Assembly (NCBI GenBank): GCA_965220935.1
Contig: OZ244857.1
Location: 2,914,001-2,978,000, forward strand
Origin: Bin80 sp965220935
GTDB lineage: Bacteria > Bacteroidota > Rhodothermia > Rhodothermales > Bin80
Length of the DNA: 64,000 bases
Reading direction: 5' to 3'
The notes under the pieces were generated by a model. That model did no database searches and was not told the origin of the DNA. It worked only from the letters and a program-made list of their open reading frames with translations. Shown here in pieces: positions 45,569-53,907 of this stretch. Within the stretch, counting starts at the first letter, position 1, and the number at the start of each line of letters is the position of its first letter. The position numbers and the translations under genes are program-made.

Positions 45569-46263
45569 TTATGCTGTTTCAACAGGAAGTTGCAACGCCT
45601 CCCAGAGAAAGCCAACCAGTTCACGCGCGATTGCAACCACCGCGACTTTCGGAGGTTTGCGTTTGCTCAGTGCGTTGTAACGTTTGTATAAGCGTGTTTG
45701 TGCTTTCTGGGTAATGGCGATGACTTTGGCACTGCAGTGCTTTTGTCGCTCTTGAAGTGCAACACTGATCGCGTAGATGTATTTCCATGCTGCGCTCACC
45801 AAGACCTTTCGTGCGTGTGTGTTTCCAGTTTTGGTGATTGAACCCGTGCGGATGGTGTTTCCTGAGGAGTGTTGAGATGGAACTAATCCAAGATACGCCA
45901 TCAGTGCCGTCGGACTCTCAAACCGCCGAAAGTCTCCAATCTCACAAACCAACTGCATGGCCGAGATCAGTCCAATGCCTCGGAAGCCTTGCAGAATCTG
46001 AACTGCTTGCTGAAACTTTTCGGACTCGGATGCTATTTTGACTTGCTGTTCTTAGATGCGTCCCTGATGATAATCAATATCATTCAGGTGTCCGCAAACT
46101 CGACACTCTAACCCAATCTGATTGATCCAAGTCTTAAACTTTTTTGTCCAGTAGCTTCCTGTTGTATAACAGTGCCGGGGTTGTCCGAAAATTAGTTGAC
46201 GTTCAATATTCTGGGAACCATCTACTGGTATCCTTATCCATTCCATATTATCAACATTAACTC

Positions 46264-47289
46264 ATGCTATTACCTGAAGATTTTGGACAGTTACAGCAGA
46301 CCTTGGAAGAAGCTGGGGTCTCTGGGCAACAGTTACGCGTGTCTCTGTTACGCCACTGTAGTGACTTGATCCAGCACCTCACGCACGATCTTGGCATGCC
46401 CAGTGCTCTTGACACTACGTCTGATTCTGCTCAAGAACCCATTCATGCAGATCCAGAAGAAGAGACATCGACAGCGCCTTTGTCGTCGCCCAGTTTCCCC
46501 GAATATGGGGATGAGTCCGATCTCCATCAGATTCGCATGGAGGCGCTGGAAGTCTTTGATCACCGCCGTCTTGACGAAGAGACCTATGCCGTGTTGTGGA
46601 TGGATGTGCTACGCGTCTGGGGTGCACCCTTCTTGCTGTGTATGGGCTCTACTTTGGAAGGCGATCGGCGTATGTTAGGATTTGAGCAGGCCTCCGCACA
46701 GAATATCGCCCGTGTGACGCATTTGTTTGCGTCGCTTCTCCATCGTGGACTGTCGCTTGACGATGGACTGCTTTGTATCACCCCCGTCACCGTCACGCTG
46801 GATCAGGTGTTAATGGACCTGGGTGGTGAGCGCATTCGCCTGCAGCATTGCCATCTGCACAAGCGTGAACGGATCGTAAGTGTTCTCACCGAGGAGCAAC
46901 AAACCCAGATGCGGGGGCAGATCAACCGTGCCTTCTCCATTCCTGATGCCAAACAGGCACGGGAGGCGCTCTTGCGGATTCATGACCGCCTCCTGCGATG
47001 GAATCGTTCGGCTGCCCAGCGTCTGTTCAAGGATCTGGATCTATGTCTGACCTTGCATCAAACCGGACGGTATGAGCACTTGAGTCGCAGTCTGCGCACA
47101 ACCTCTTGCGTTACCCATACCGTGCAGTATGTGAATCAGCGACTGCGAGGCATCCGTCACTGGCTGTCTCCCCAGTCGCGTCGTGCACAACTCGCACTGT
47201 TGCTGCTGGAACGCGAATCAAAGATGCATCGACTCGCTCATGCTTCGTATCTTTCTTCCATGCAAACGTCTCTGTTTCCTTCCACATGA
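46264..47289 (+). CDS. Transposase-like accessory protein lacking the DDE triad, copy 2
   Basis: The same 341-residue protein as in copy 1 (13944-14969), identical in sequence. Translated first in the element; the transposase follows after 94 bp. Only D114 of the DDE triad is kept (T173 and T284 replace D and E). Conservation of an intact frame in both copies argues that it is not just a decaying duplicate of the transposase, although the copies are too similar to measure selection. Confidence 0.8.
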   Translation: MLLPEDFGQLQQTLEEAGVSGQQLRVSLLRHCSDLIQHLTHDLGMPSALDTTSDSAQEPIHADPEEETSTAPLSSPSFPEYGDESDLHQIRMEALEVFDHRRLDEETYAVLWMDVLRVWGAPFLLCMGSTLEGDRRMLGFEQASAQNIARVTHLFASLLHRGLSLDDGLLCITPVTVTLDQVLMDLGGERIRLQHCHLHKRERIVSVLTEEQQTQMRGQINRAFSIPDAKQAREALLRIHDRLLRWNRSAAQRLFKDLDLCLTLHQTGRYEHLSRSLRTTSCVTHTVQYVNQRLRGIRHWLSPQSRRAQLALLLLERESKMHRLAHASYLSSMQTSLFPST

Positions 47290-47383
47290 TGGATCTCTCC
47301 AGACGTTGACCAGCAAGAACGACAAAAACCCATAGGTTCTGTCGTTTCTGTTTCTCTTTTTACTCTTTAATCTACCCAATTTA

Positions 47384-48757
47384 ATGAAAACAACCTATCG
47401 ACAAGGTCTCCCCGAACGAGACAATGGCTTTATGGAGCTCTTTGAAGAAGAGCTTCAAGATGATGTCAGCGCAGGGAAGTTAGTGGATGATTATGTCACA
47501 ATGGCGCAGGAGATCCTTGCCCTGCTGTTAATTGACAATGAAGTAGAGCATTTATGTGGAGCGTACGCGAAGCATGACGATGTCCATGAGGGGCGCTATC
47601 AACGGTGGGGATCCAATCCAGGCTCCATCAAGATTCAAGGGGAGCGACTGCCGATCCGAGTCCCCCGTGTCCGCGATAGGGTGACCAAGAAAGAGGTTCC
47701 TCTCCAACGCTATCAGAAGTTGCGTAAACTGCCACCGAAGCAACAAGAGCATTTGACCAATCAGGTCTTCTATGGACTCACGCAGCGTAATTATCGCAAA
47801 GTGGTCCGTGCCTTCATCAATGGCATTGCTCCCTTCAAATCCTCGGTCAGTGAGGCATTCATTGAGCAAAGTACGCGAGAGTTGGAAGCGTTTGAACGGC
47901 GCCAGATCGGATCCGAAACGTATGTGGTCCTCATGATTGACGGCAAATATATGCGTGAACGCCAAATCTTGCACTGTGTGGGTATTACCGAAGAGGGACA
48001 GAAGCGCGTTCTGGGATTCGTAGAGGCGACGACGGAGAATGCTGAGGCCGTTGAGGGGTTATTGTTGAATCTGATTGAACGCGGCTTGCGTTATGAGAAG
48101 GGACTGCTGGTCTGCATTGATGGAGCCAAAGGACTTCGTAAAGCGGTCGAGGATGTCTTTGGGGAGTATGCTCAGGTGCAACGTTGCACCTGGCACAAAC
48201 GGGAGAATGTGCTCGGGAAAGTGAGGCAAGCGTCAAAACAACGTATCAAATCGAAACTCAATGATGCGTATAAGACCACAGAGTATGACGAAGCCAAGCA
48301 GAAGTTGGACACCCTCTGTGATACGCTGGACAAAGAAGGAGAAGGCATGGCCGCCAAGAGCTTGCGGGAAGGCTTAGAAGAAACCCTGACACTCCAAAAA
48401 CTCGGAGTGGTGGACGAATTGGGAAGGAGTTTCCAGACGACCAATATCATTGAGAGCATCAATAGCGAGCTTGAAGCGAACCTCAAGCGGATCAAACGCT
48501 GGGTGAACTCAAGTCAGTATCACCGATGGATTGCCATGTCCATCATCAAGAGCGAGCAGAACTTCAACCCCATTGCTGGATCCAGTCATCTGCCAACGCT
48601 GCAGAAAGCACTTCTGGAGCGGGTGCCATCCATGGAGAAAGCACCCAACCCGAGGCAAAATGAACACAAGATACCCCCTATGGATTCAACAGAATCTGTA
48701 CATAAAGAGCAAATGAAGTCTATCTCTAATCGGATAAGAATTCCGAACGTCAACTAA
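47384..48757 (+). CDS. IS256/mutator-family transposase, copy 2
   Basis: The 457-residue counterpart of 12477-13853; the start loses one Met because TTGATG in copy 1 is TTAATG here. The DDE residues are D186, D246 and E357 in this numbering. The stop lies in the right terminal repeat. Intact. Confidence 0.92.
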   Translation: MKTTYRQGLPERDNGFMELFEEELQDDVSAGKLVDDYVTMAQEILALLLIDNEVEHLCGAYAKHDDVHEGRYQRWGSNPGSIKIQGERLPIRVPRVRDRVTKKEVPLQRYQKLRKLPPKQQEHLTNQVFYGLTQRNYRKVVRAFINGIAPFKSSVSEAFIEQSTRELEAFERRQIGSETYVVLMIDGKYMRERQILHCVGITEEGQKRVLGFVEATTENAEAVEGLLLNLIERGLRYEKGLLVCIDGAKGLRKAVEDVFGEYAQVQRCTWHKRENVLGKVRQASKQRIKSKLNDAYKTTEYDEAKQKLDTLCDTLDKEGEGMAAKSLREGLEETLTLQKLGVVDELGRSFQTTNIIESINSELEANLKRIKRWVNSSQYHRWIAMSIIKSEQNFNPIAGSSHLPTLQKALLERVPSMEKAPNPRQNEHKIPPMDSTESVHKEQMKSISNRIRIPNVN

Positions 48758-50581
48758 TTTTCGGACAACCCCACAGTGCCCGTGCGCATGCAAAAAATGA
48801 ATCACGCGCATTTTGGATTGGTGAAGACTTTTTATCAGTGCCTCACGACTGCGTAAAAGTCCTCGCACGGCTCTGAGCTGGACAAAACATTCAGTCAAAA
48901 GTCCAGATCCAAAATATTTGGACAAATTCCTGGCATCGCGCTGATCGGTTTTGATTCGATCGCCTGAGCGCTTGGGAATCGAGCCAGGAGCAATGATGGC
49001 GCAATCCACGCCGTGTTCGGTCAATGTGTCATAGAGCACAGTCCCCGAAAAGGATGCCTCATAACAACAGCGAAAAGGCCCATACTTTGAACGTGTAGAT
49101 TCCACAAACCGAGTGAGACTCTTCGGCTTGTGAGCGGAAAACACCTGCTCATCACAGTAACGCTTCTCAGTCGCATCGTAAACACACGCCGAGATTGTGT
49201 CACGATGAACGTCTAATCCAACGTAGTAGCGAACAGGTGAACAATGAGATGTAGATGACATAATAAAATGAAAATTTGGTTACCTCGAAAAATAACACTC
49301 CTGAGGGAACCTTCCTTTCTATTATATCTTGGCGCGATCTCAATGGTCATATCTACATCTGATTGATTCCACATGATCTCCCATCCCAGAATCAAACCAT
49401 GTTGACATTGGGTGATCGCGTGGGAACCCCCAACTCCACATGATTAGGCATGGCCTTGCCCTTGACAATCCAACGTGTATGCTCGGCGATAATAACTTCT
49501 CTGCATTGGGAATCTTTTCCCCCTCTATCACATGAACCAAATCTACCAACCGATTGAACTGCTCAATCGCCTTTTCTAATGGCGCAATCCGACTTGAACT
49601 TGGGTCAAGTTCTTTGATCTTATCCAAGACCAGTATACACTTCTGAATCCGATAGTAACAAATCTTAAAGAAGGCTAAGACCAACTCTGGATTCGTCTCA
49701 CGCTTCTTGGTGGTGTTGATCTCCAAATAGGCATTGTTAACCGTAATGATCAAATGCTTTAACTGACGCCAGTGTCGTGCGCCCCCAAATTAAAGGCCTC
49801 CCAGGCCCAAGCTGCATGGCCAGGATGATTGAATCACGTAATAACCGCACATCATGGGGTTCCACCACATACGAATCCGTCCGCGCTTCCAAAGGAGCAT
49901 CCGATGCAACCCCAAAGACCTCTAACCCATGATCAACGATCATCCGATTGAGATCCGCCCAAACCTCTTCTGTGATCAAACCCACATTAGTAACGATCGT
50001 CTCCATACGATACAAAGACTCACGGTTGAATTCAGTGGCATCATTTTGTAACAAGATGCGGATATCGCTGTGTTTATTGGCCAGTTCTGTCAAAGTCGCA
50101 ATCCAATCCGCGAGTACGAAGATGCGCCAGTAATTTAGCCCAGGTGTTCTGATCCGTGCCCTCTCCAATTACCTTCTGGAGGTAGGTTACAATCTGATCC
50201 CGAAGATCACAAGTCATCCAGATGGACTGCAAGGCTAAGATCATTCGGGGAATATCGTCTCTGGACTTAGGATCTACGAAAAGATCCTCAATGGCGTTCA
50301 TCCCCAGTGTCGGGGCAAAATTAATTTGTGTTCGAATTGTTAAATGATGTTGAAGATTTTTTGAATCCTGTGGATAGTCTGTATACAAAATGCCCACAAA
50401 CCCTTACTTTACTGATGATATCACCCAATCAAAAGAAAGTTTCGAATTTTGAACAAAAATCTTCAGAGACGAATTTCGGACCCCATCAAACAGACACTAC
50501 GACGCCAAACACCATAAAAATATGAGCGTTCAATCCCTAATATTTTCCAAATTCTGCCGTGTCTAGGTTTTTTAGCAGGCA

Positions 50582-50841
50582 CTATTTATATCCATAGTAG
50601 TGAAAATTTATACAACTTTCTATATCAAAAAAAGGATACCTTTGAAAAAATTGTTGCGGATAAGATTGAATGGCGTCCGTATGAGGATAAGCAGGCCTTT
50701 AGAGTTCTGTGCATTAAAGATGACTGGAATCCTGACAATGAAGATTCTGAACAAAGATATATTTCCTGGATGTATAAACTTGCACAACAGTTTTATAAAG
50801 CTTTCAGAAACACGTATGATGAGTATAAGTCTGAATTTTGA
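50582..50841 (+). pseudogene. DUF4268-type protein, C-terminal fragment
   Basis: The frame starting at the ISNCY edge reads IYIHSSENLYNFLYQKKDTF, then ADKIEWRPYEDKQAFRVLC, and ends FYKAFRNTYDEYKSEF at 50841. This pattern (K..IE...leW......R, ending in an aromatic helix) is that of DUF4268, often found in nuclease-like proteins of defence or restriction context. The N-terminal part is missing on the other side of the nested elements. A different frame (50600-50872) exists but shows no family signal. Confidence 0.55.
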
Positions 50842-50966
50842 ATCTACTAATCCAATTCATGAATTGGCGTAAATCACTGATTGATGTCTATTAATGCTCA
50901 TTACTCTGTTGGAGCTATATGTTGGGGTGGTGAGCGAGAACACCTCTTGCTCAACTCACTTTTGTC

Positions 50967-51260
50967 ATGGAATATCCACTAAAACTTCGTATCGCTAAAA
51001 TTGAGAATTTTGGCAAGAGAATCGTACTTGATGACGATTCTGCGTGTTGGGTCTACTATCCTGACTCTATCAAATCTATCAAATGGCTACCAAATGATGA
51101 TGTCATTTTGAGACTCAAGAAGGATATGGATTCGTGGACTGACCGGACCCATACAATATTTCCCTACAACACCATTATTGAGCATGTCAAAACTTGCAAA
51201 ATGGTGGGGCAAAGAGGGAAACTCAATCCCGAATTTTTTCACCACCCATTCAATGATTGA
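50967..51260 (+). CDS. Small protein, decayed tandem duplicate of the FRG partner
   Basis: A 97-residue protein, MEYPLKLRIAKIENFGKRIVL..., clearly paralogous to the next small gene (51592-51882) over its whole length. It ends with the same TCAATGATTGAGGAAATCAAGT junction as the intact pair, but here the FRG reading frame stops after six codons (MIEEIK). So this is the first half of a duplicated two-gene module whose FRG partner was lost. The product may still be made. Confidence 0.6.
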   Translation: MEYPLKLRIAKIENFGKRIVLDDDSACWVYYPDSIKSIKWLPNDDVILRLKKDMDSWTDRTHTIFPYNTIIEHVKTCKMVGQRGKLNPEFFHHPFND

Positions 51261-51591
51261 GGAAATCAAGTAATTCAATCTGTAGTTAGAATTAGGTGAT
51301 GTCAACAGGATTCAATTAGATGTAGAGGTCACTTATTGAGTCTATTCTAGTGTAAGGAGGCAGCTACTTGTAGTCATTCTTCTCCCTTCTCAACGAGAAG
51401 ATTGAAAATTCATGCACACCTTTTGAAATCAGTAGTTTATATCCTCAAGAGGATTCATCTTTGACACTCAATCCTGCACATATGAACTTTATTCAAACAA
51501 TAGTCGTAATAACATCTGCTGTCTAAACTCATTTGAATCTTCAAAATCGAGAAGATGTGCAATCATCATTTTTCACCATTACATCTTTGAA
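51261..51591. other. Spacer between duplicated modules
   Basis: 330 bp with no recognised gene. It presumably holds the remnant of the lost FRG gene and the promoter of the intact module, but no similarity can be read by eye beyond the first ~20 bases. Confidence 0.4.
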
Positions 51592-51882
51592 ATGGAATTT
51601 CCATTGAAAATTCGTATCGCTAAAATCGAGAATTTTGGCAAAAGAATCACTCTTGAAGACGATTCTGCATGGTGGGTCTACTTTCCAGACTCTATCAAAT
51701 CTATCAATTGGTCATCAGGCGATGAGGTTATATTAAGACATAAGGAAGAAATGGATTTTTGGACTGTAAAGACCGATACAATATTCCCTTACTTTACCAT
51801 TATTGAACATGTAAAATCCGGCAAAATGGTGGGGGCAAAAAGGGAGACTTCACCTCGAATCTTTTCACCACTCCCTCAATGA
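51592..51882 (+). CDS. Small beta-rich protein, partner of the FRG protein
   Basis: A 96-residue protein, MEFPLKIRIAKIENFGKRIT followed by LEDDSAWWVYFPDSIKSINW, of alternating hydrophobic strands with a conserved WWVYFPDSI core, suggesting a small beta-barrel. I do not recognise a named family. Its stop overlaps the FRG start by 4 bp (ATGA), so the two proteins are made together. It could be an antitoxin, sensor or chaperone for the FRG protein; this is inference from gene order. Confidence 0.6.
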   Translation: MEFPLKIRIAKIENFGKRITLEDDSAWWVYFPDSIKSINWSSGDEVILRHKEEMDFWTVKTDTIFPYFTIIEHVKSGKMVGAKRETSPRIFSPLPQ

Positions 51883-52766
51883 TTGAGGAAATCAAGTTAG
51901 AAAATGCCAAATCTCTTTGGGTAGAATTGGGTAAATGCCATGAGAAATTAACGTCAGATGATGAAATCATCTACAGAGGACATTCTAATTCTGAATGGAA
52001 CTTAATTCCAGCTATTCTGCGCTCTCAATTTACCAGAAAACTGCAAGATTCAGTTGGATATTCATTTAATTCAGAAGATCAGGTGTGGGCTGAATTTGCA
52101 ATGTTAAGAAGTTTCATCTATAATTGTGACAAGTCTGGAACACCTATTCCCAATGACTCGGTTCTATTTCGGGAAAAATTTTTGACAGATAAAAGTTTTA
52201 GTAGGTATCTTCCGAATCTCAATATATGGCCAGATGAAGAACTATTTGAATGTCTAGCATTAGCCCAACTTCATGGACTTCCAACTAGACTCCTTGACTG
52301 GACGACGAGTCCTTACACTGCTTTATACTTTGCGGTCAGTCAGGCACTATCCCAATCACAATGGGAAAGCGAACAGGAACTTGCAATATTTGTCTTCAAC
52401 ATAGGTCCCAATCTGAACACATATCGTGGATTGATTAAAATTCTCCGAGTAGGTGGCTCTGTTTCTAAAAATGTAGTTGCTCAACAAGGACTTTTTACTG
52501 TCCACCCAATGGAAGGGCATGAAGGAGAATCGATTGTGATTAAGAATTTAGAGAATTACCTCCCACATGATAAATCAATTCTGAAATTCACTGTTCCGAT
52601 TCAAGAATGTCTTGATCTGTATGAATTGTGTAACCAATTTGGATTCAATGCCGCACGATTATTTCCAACTGCAGACGGTGCAAGTATGGGGGTGATTGAA
52701 CATCAATCATTTGTATTTGCAACTAACAGAACTCATGATAGGGAAATGAAAACGAATGACTCATAA
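51879..52766 (+). CDS. FRG-domain protein
   Basis: A 295-residue protein with the FRG domain. The N-terminal DEIIYRGHSNSEWNLIPAILR is the YRG.s...W.L.P..lR box (about residues 27-47), and ECLALAQLHGLPTRLLDWTT plus TALYFAVSQAL (about 124-152) is the HGLPTRLLDW..spl.AlyFA core. FRG domains occur in phage-defence and other conflict proteins; their chemistry is not settled. Directly coupled to the small gene upstream. A relic of another FRG gene is at 2636-2813. The frame is intact. Confidence 0.85.
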   Translation: MIEEIKLENAKSLWVELGKCHEKLTSDDEIIYRGHSNSEWNLIPAILRSQFTRKLQDSVGYSFNSEDQVWAEFAMLRSFIYNCDKSGTPIPNDSVLFREKFLTDKSFSRYLPNLNIWPDEELFECLALAQLHGLPTRLLDWTTSPYTALYFAVSQALSQSQWESEQELAIFVFNIGPNLNTYRGLIKILRVGGSVSKNVVAQQGLFTVHPMEGHEGESIVIKNLENYLPHDKSILKFTVPIQECLDLYELCNQFGFNAARLFPTADGASMGVIEHQSFVFATNRTHDREMKTNDS

Positions 52767-52917
52767 TGAATTGAAAAAGTGCTACTGATATAATAATCTC
52801 TTAGAATCACTCTAAGCGAGTGGTAGTGAACTTGTGTTATACATACAAAAGGCTAATGATGCTATACCCTAATCTGTCTTTGGATTCCTCATAAGTCAAA
52901 AAGTGCCTCAGAGCATC

Positions 52918-53907
52918 TCATTCCCCCTGATTCAAACAGGGATCTGGGAATAACTGGCACTCAGGAATGTTGCGAGCTCCCATCGGACATGGACTCGCAG
53001 TTCGGAATCCTATATTTCGCTGAACCACCAAACTTGGAAACCACCCCACTGAAACCGTATAGCCTCCTCCAAAGAACCCATAACCATTTTCAATATTTGA
53101 AAACGTACCCGGTTCAACCAATAAATTAGGATCAAAGGAACCGTTGGGAGGAGACCACTGCTGATCTGCTGCAAAAAATCGAAAATGGATCCGCCGCAGT
53201 GCAATGTGATCTGTAGAGAGACAATTCCTCTCAAACTGTTCTTGAACTTCAGCAAAATCATCCCGCAAGTTGACTTCATAGGCCCACCCATCTGCTGTTG
53301 GTGTCTCTTTCCCCGCATACGAAACCTCCACTGGCAGTCTGACTCCTGACTGAGCACTTGATCCAGGTGGCCATGGAAAAACCGCAGGTAAAGTGATTGC
53401 ATCATACGTTACCTTTACATCAACAAGGTTCGGAGGCTTGCCAATGATCTGAACGGGAACAATGGCTCGGTCACGCTCACCCGTCAGCTCTACGGTGACC
53501 GATGGAGGAATCGTGACCTCAGCACTGGATTCTGCACCATCCGATCGCCGAACGACAAGCCGATAACTCTCTTCGTAATTGGCTTTGAATTTCGCCTCAA
53601 ATACATGCCCTACCGTGCTGTCACTGTAGGTGATCTCACGATGATCCCATGTATGACTCTCATCCGTGATCAGGTTTTTGGAGGTGACTACGGCATCAAT
53701 TGGACCCGAACGATCATGACCCAGTCGATCTTCTATGGTAAAGACACGAACGCGCTGAATATCCGCATGAGCATCCAAATATCCCCATATCGTGAATGGA
53801 CGATCATCACCAACGATAGGTTGAACAGAAGTTTCGCAACGAGTCAATGTTAGGACCATCAATAGAATCAGTCCACAAGTGCGAATCCCTCTGATCATTC
53901 GTATCAA
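52918..53907 (-). CDS. DUF4249-type outer-membrane lipoprotein
   Basis: A 329-residue lipoprotein with signal GLILLMVLTLTRCETSV (Cys 24) and a DUF4249-type body: DDRPFTIWGYLDAHADIQRVRVFTIED, then ESYRLVVRRSDGAESSAEVTIPPS. Proteins of this kind are encoded with TonB-dependent receptors in Bacteroidota and sit on the outer membrane. The start ATGA overlaps the receptor gene stop by 4 bp, so it belongs to the same operon. It is intact although the receptor is broken. Confidence 0.75.
   Translation of the reverse strand: MIRMIRGIRTCGLILLMVLTLTRCETSVQPIVGDDRPFTIWGYLDAHADIQRVRVFTIEDRLGHDRSGPIDAVVTSKNLITDESHTWDHREITYSDSTVGHVFEAKFKANYEESYRLVVRRSDGAESSAEVTIPPSVTVELTGERDRAIVPVQIIGKPPNLVDVKVTYDAITLPAVFPWPPGSSAQSGVRLPVEVSYAGKETPTADGWAYEVNLRDDFAEVQEQFERNCLSTDHIALRRIHFRFFAADQQWSPPNGSFDPNLLVEPGTFSNIENGYGFFGGGYTVSVGWFPSLVVQRNIGFRTASPCPMGARNIPECQLFPDPCLNQGE

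Larger units (their letters stand above)
46177..48772 (+). mobile_element. IS256-type insertion sequence with two ORFs, copy 2
   Basis: A 2596-bp copy of the element at 12462-15056, in opposite orientation, with the same perfect 28-bp ends and the 8-bp duplication ACAGTGCC (46169-46176 and 48773-48780). It sits inside the IS110-type transposase. Both genes are intact. Together with copy 1 it gives two inverted ~2.6-kb identical blocks about 31 kb apart. Confidence 0.93.
45569..49261 (-). pseudogene. IS110-family transposase, split by insertion and one in-frame stop
   Basis: The N-terminal DEDD domain (49261 downwards) has YYVGLDVHRDTISACVYD and CYEASFSGTVLYDTL with RIKTDQRDARNLSKYF, all typical of IS110. 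After the IS256-type insertion the frame resumes as YTTGSYWTKKFKTWINQIGL, meets a TAA at 46052-46054, and continues in frame with FRGIGLISAMQLVCEIGDFRRF and the Transposase_20 segment AYLGLVPSQHSSG..IRTGSITKTGN. Rejoining works across the 8-bp duplication ACAGTGCC. The in-frame stop means it was already defective or is a sequence error. Confidence 0.8.
45281..49321 (-). mobile_element. IS110/IS1111-type element, interrupted
   Basis: The element is bounded by 18-bp inverted repeats TAGAAAGGAAGGTTCCCT (45281-45298 and complement 49304-49321) and sits within the decayed ISNCY-type copy. Its minus-strand transposase has the IS110 layout and is split by the IS256-type element 46177-48772. Removing that insertion leaves about 1.4 kb. 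The longer non-coding end (about 288 bp, 45281-45568) lies downstream of the transposase, which in the IS1111 group is where the bridge RNA is encoded. A related partial copy is at 63380-64000. Confidence 0.75.
45007..50397 (-). pseudogene. ISNCY-type transposase, broken (copy 2)
   Basis: Pieces of the same transposase as 43254-44705 lie on both sides of the IS110-type element: C-terminal sequence around 45120-45250 and N-terminal to central sequence from 50397 to 49325 (LGMNAIEDLFVDPKSRDDIPRM, RTDSYVVEPHDVRLLRDSI, VNNAYLEINTTKKRETNPEL). Frameshifts and short deletions occur near 49795, 50120 and in the Asp/His region near 49440. It is not functional. Confidence 0.8.
41018..50579 (-). mobile_element. 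Decayed ISNCY-type element holding a nest of other elements (copy 2)
   Basis: Outer ends are GTGCCTGCTAAAAAA at 41018 and its complement ending ~50579. The native sequence is in three pieces: 41018-41166, 45001-45280 and 49322-50579. Each rejoins correctly when compared with the intact copy at 42991-44948: CTCACCTATATTT continues at 45001 with ATATTTGATCC, and AACTCTGTCC...ACTGG continues near 49331 with CGATCTCAATGG. The transposase is broken by frameshifts and deletions. The flanking duplication is no longer clear (TATATA versus TATTTA). Confidence 0.8.

Noticed and set aside
50600..50872. A 90-codon plus-strand frame
   Set aside because: A different frame over the same bases gives the DUF4268 pattern, so this one is a shadow.
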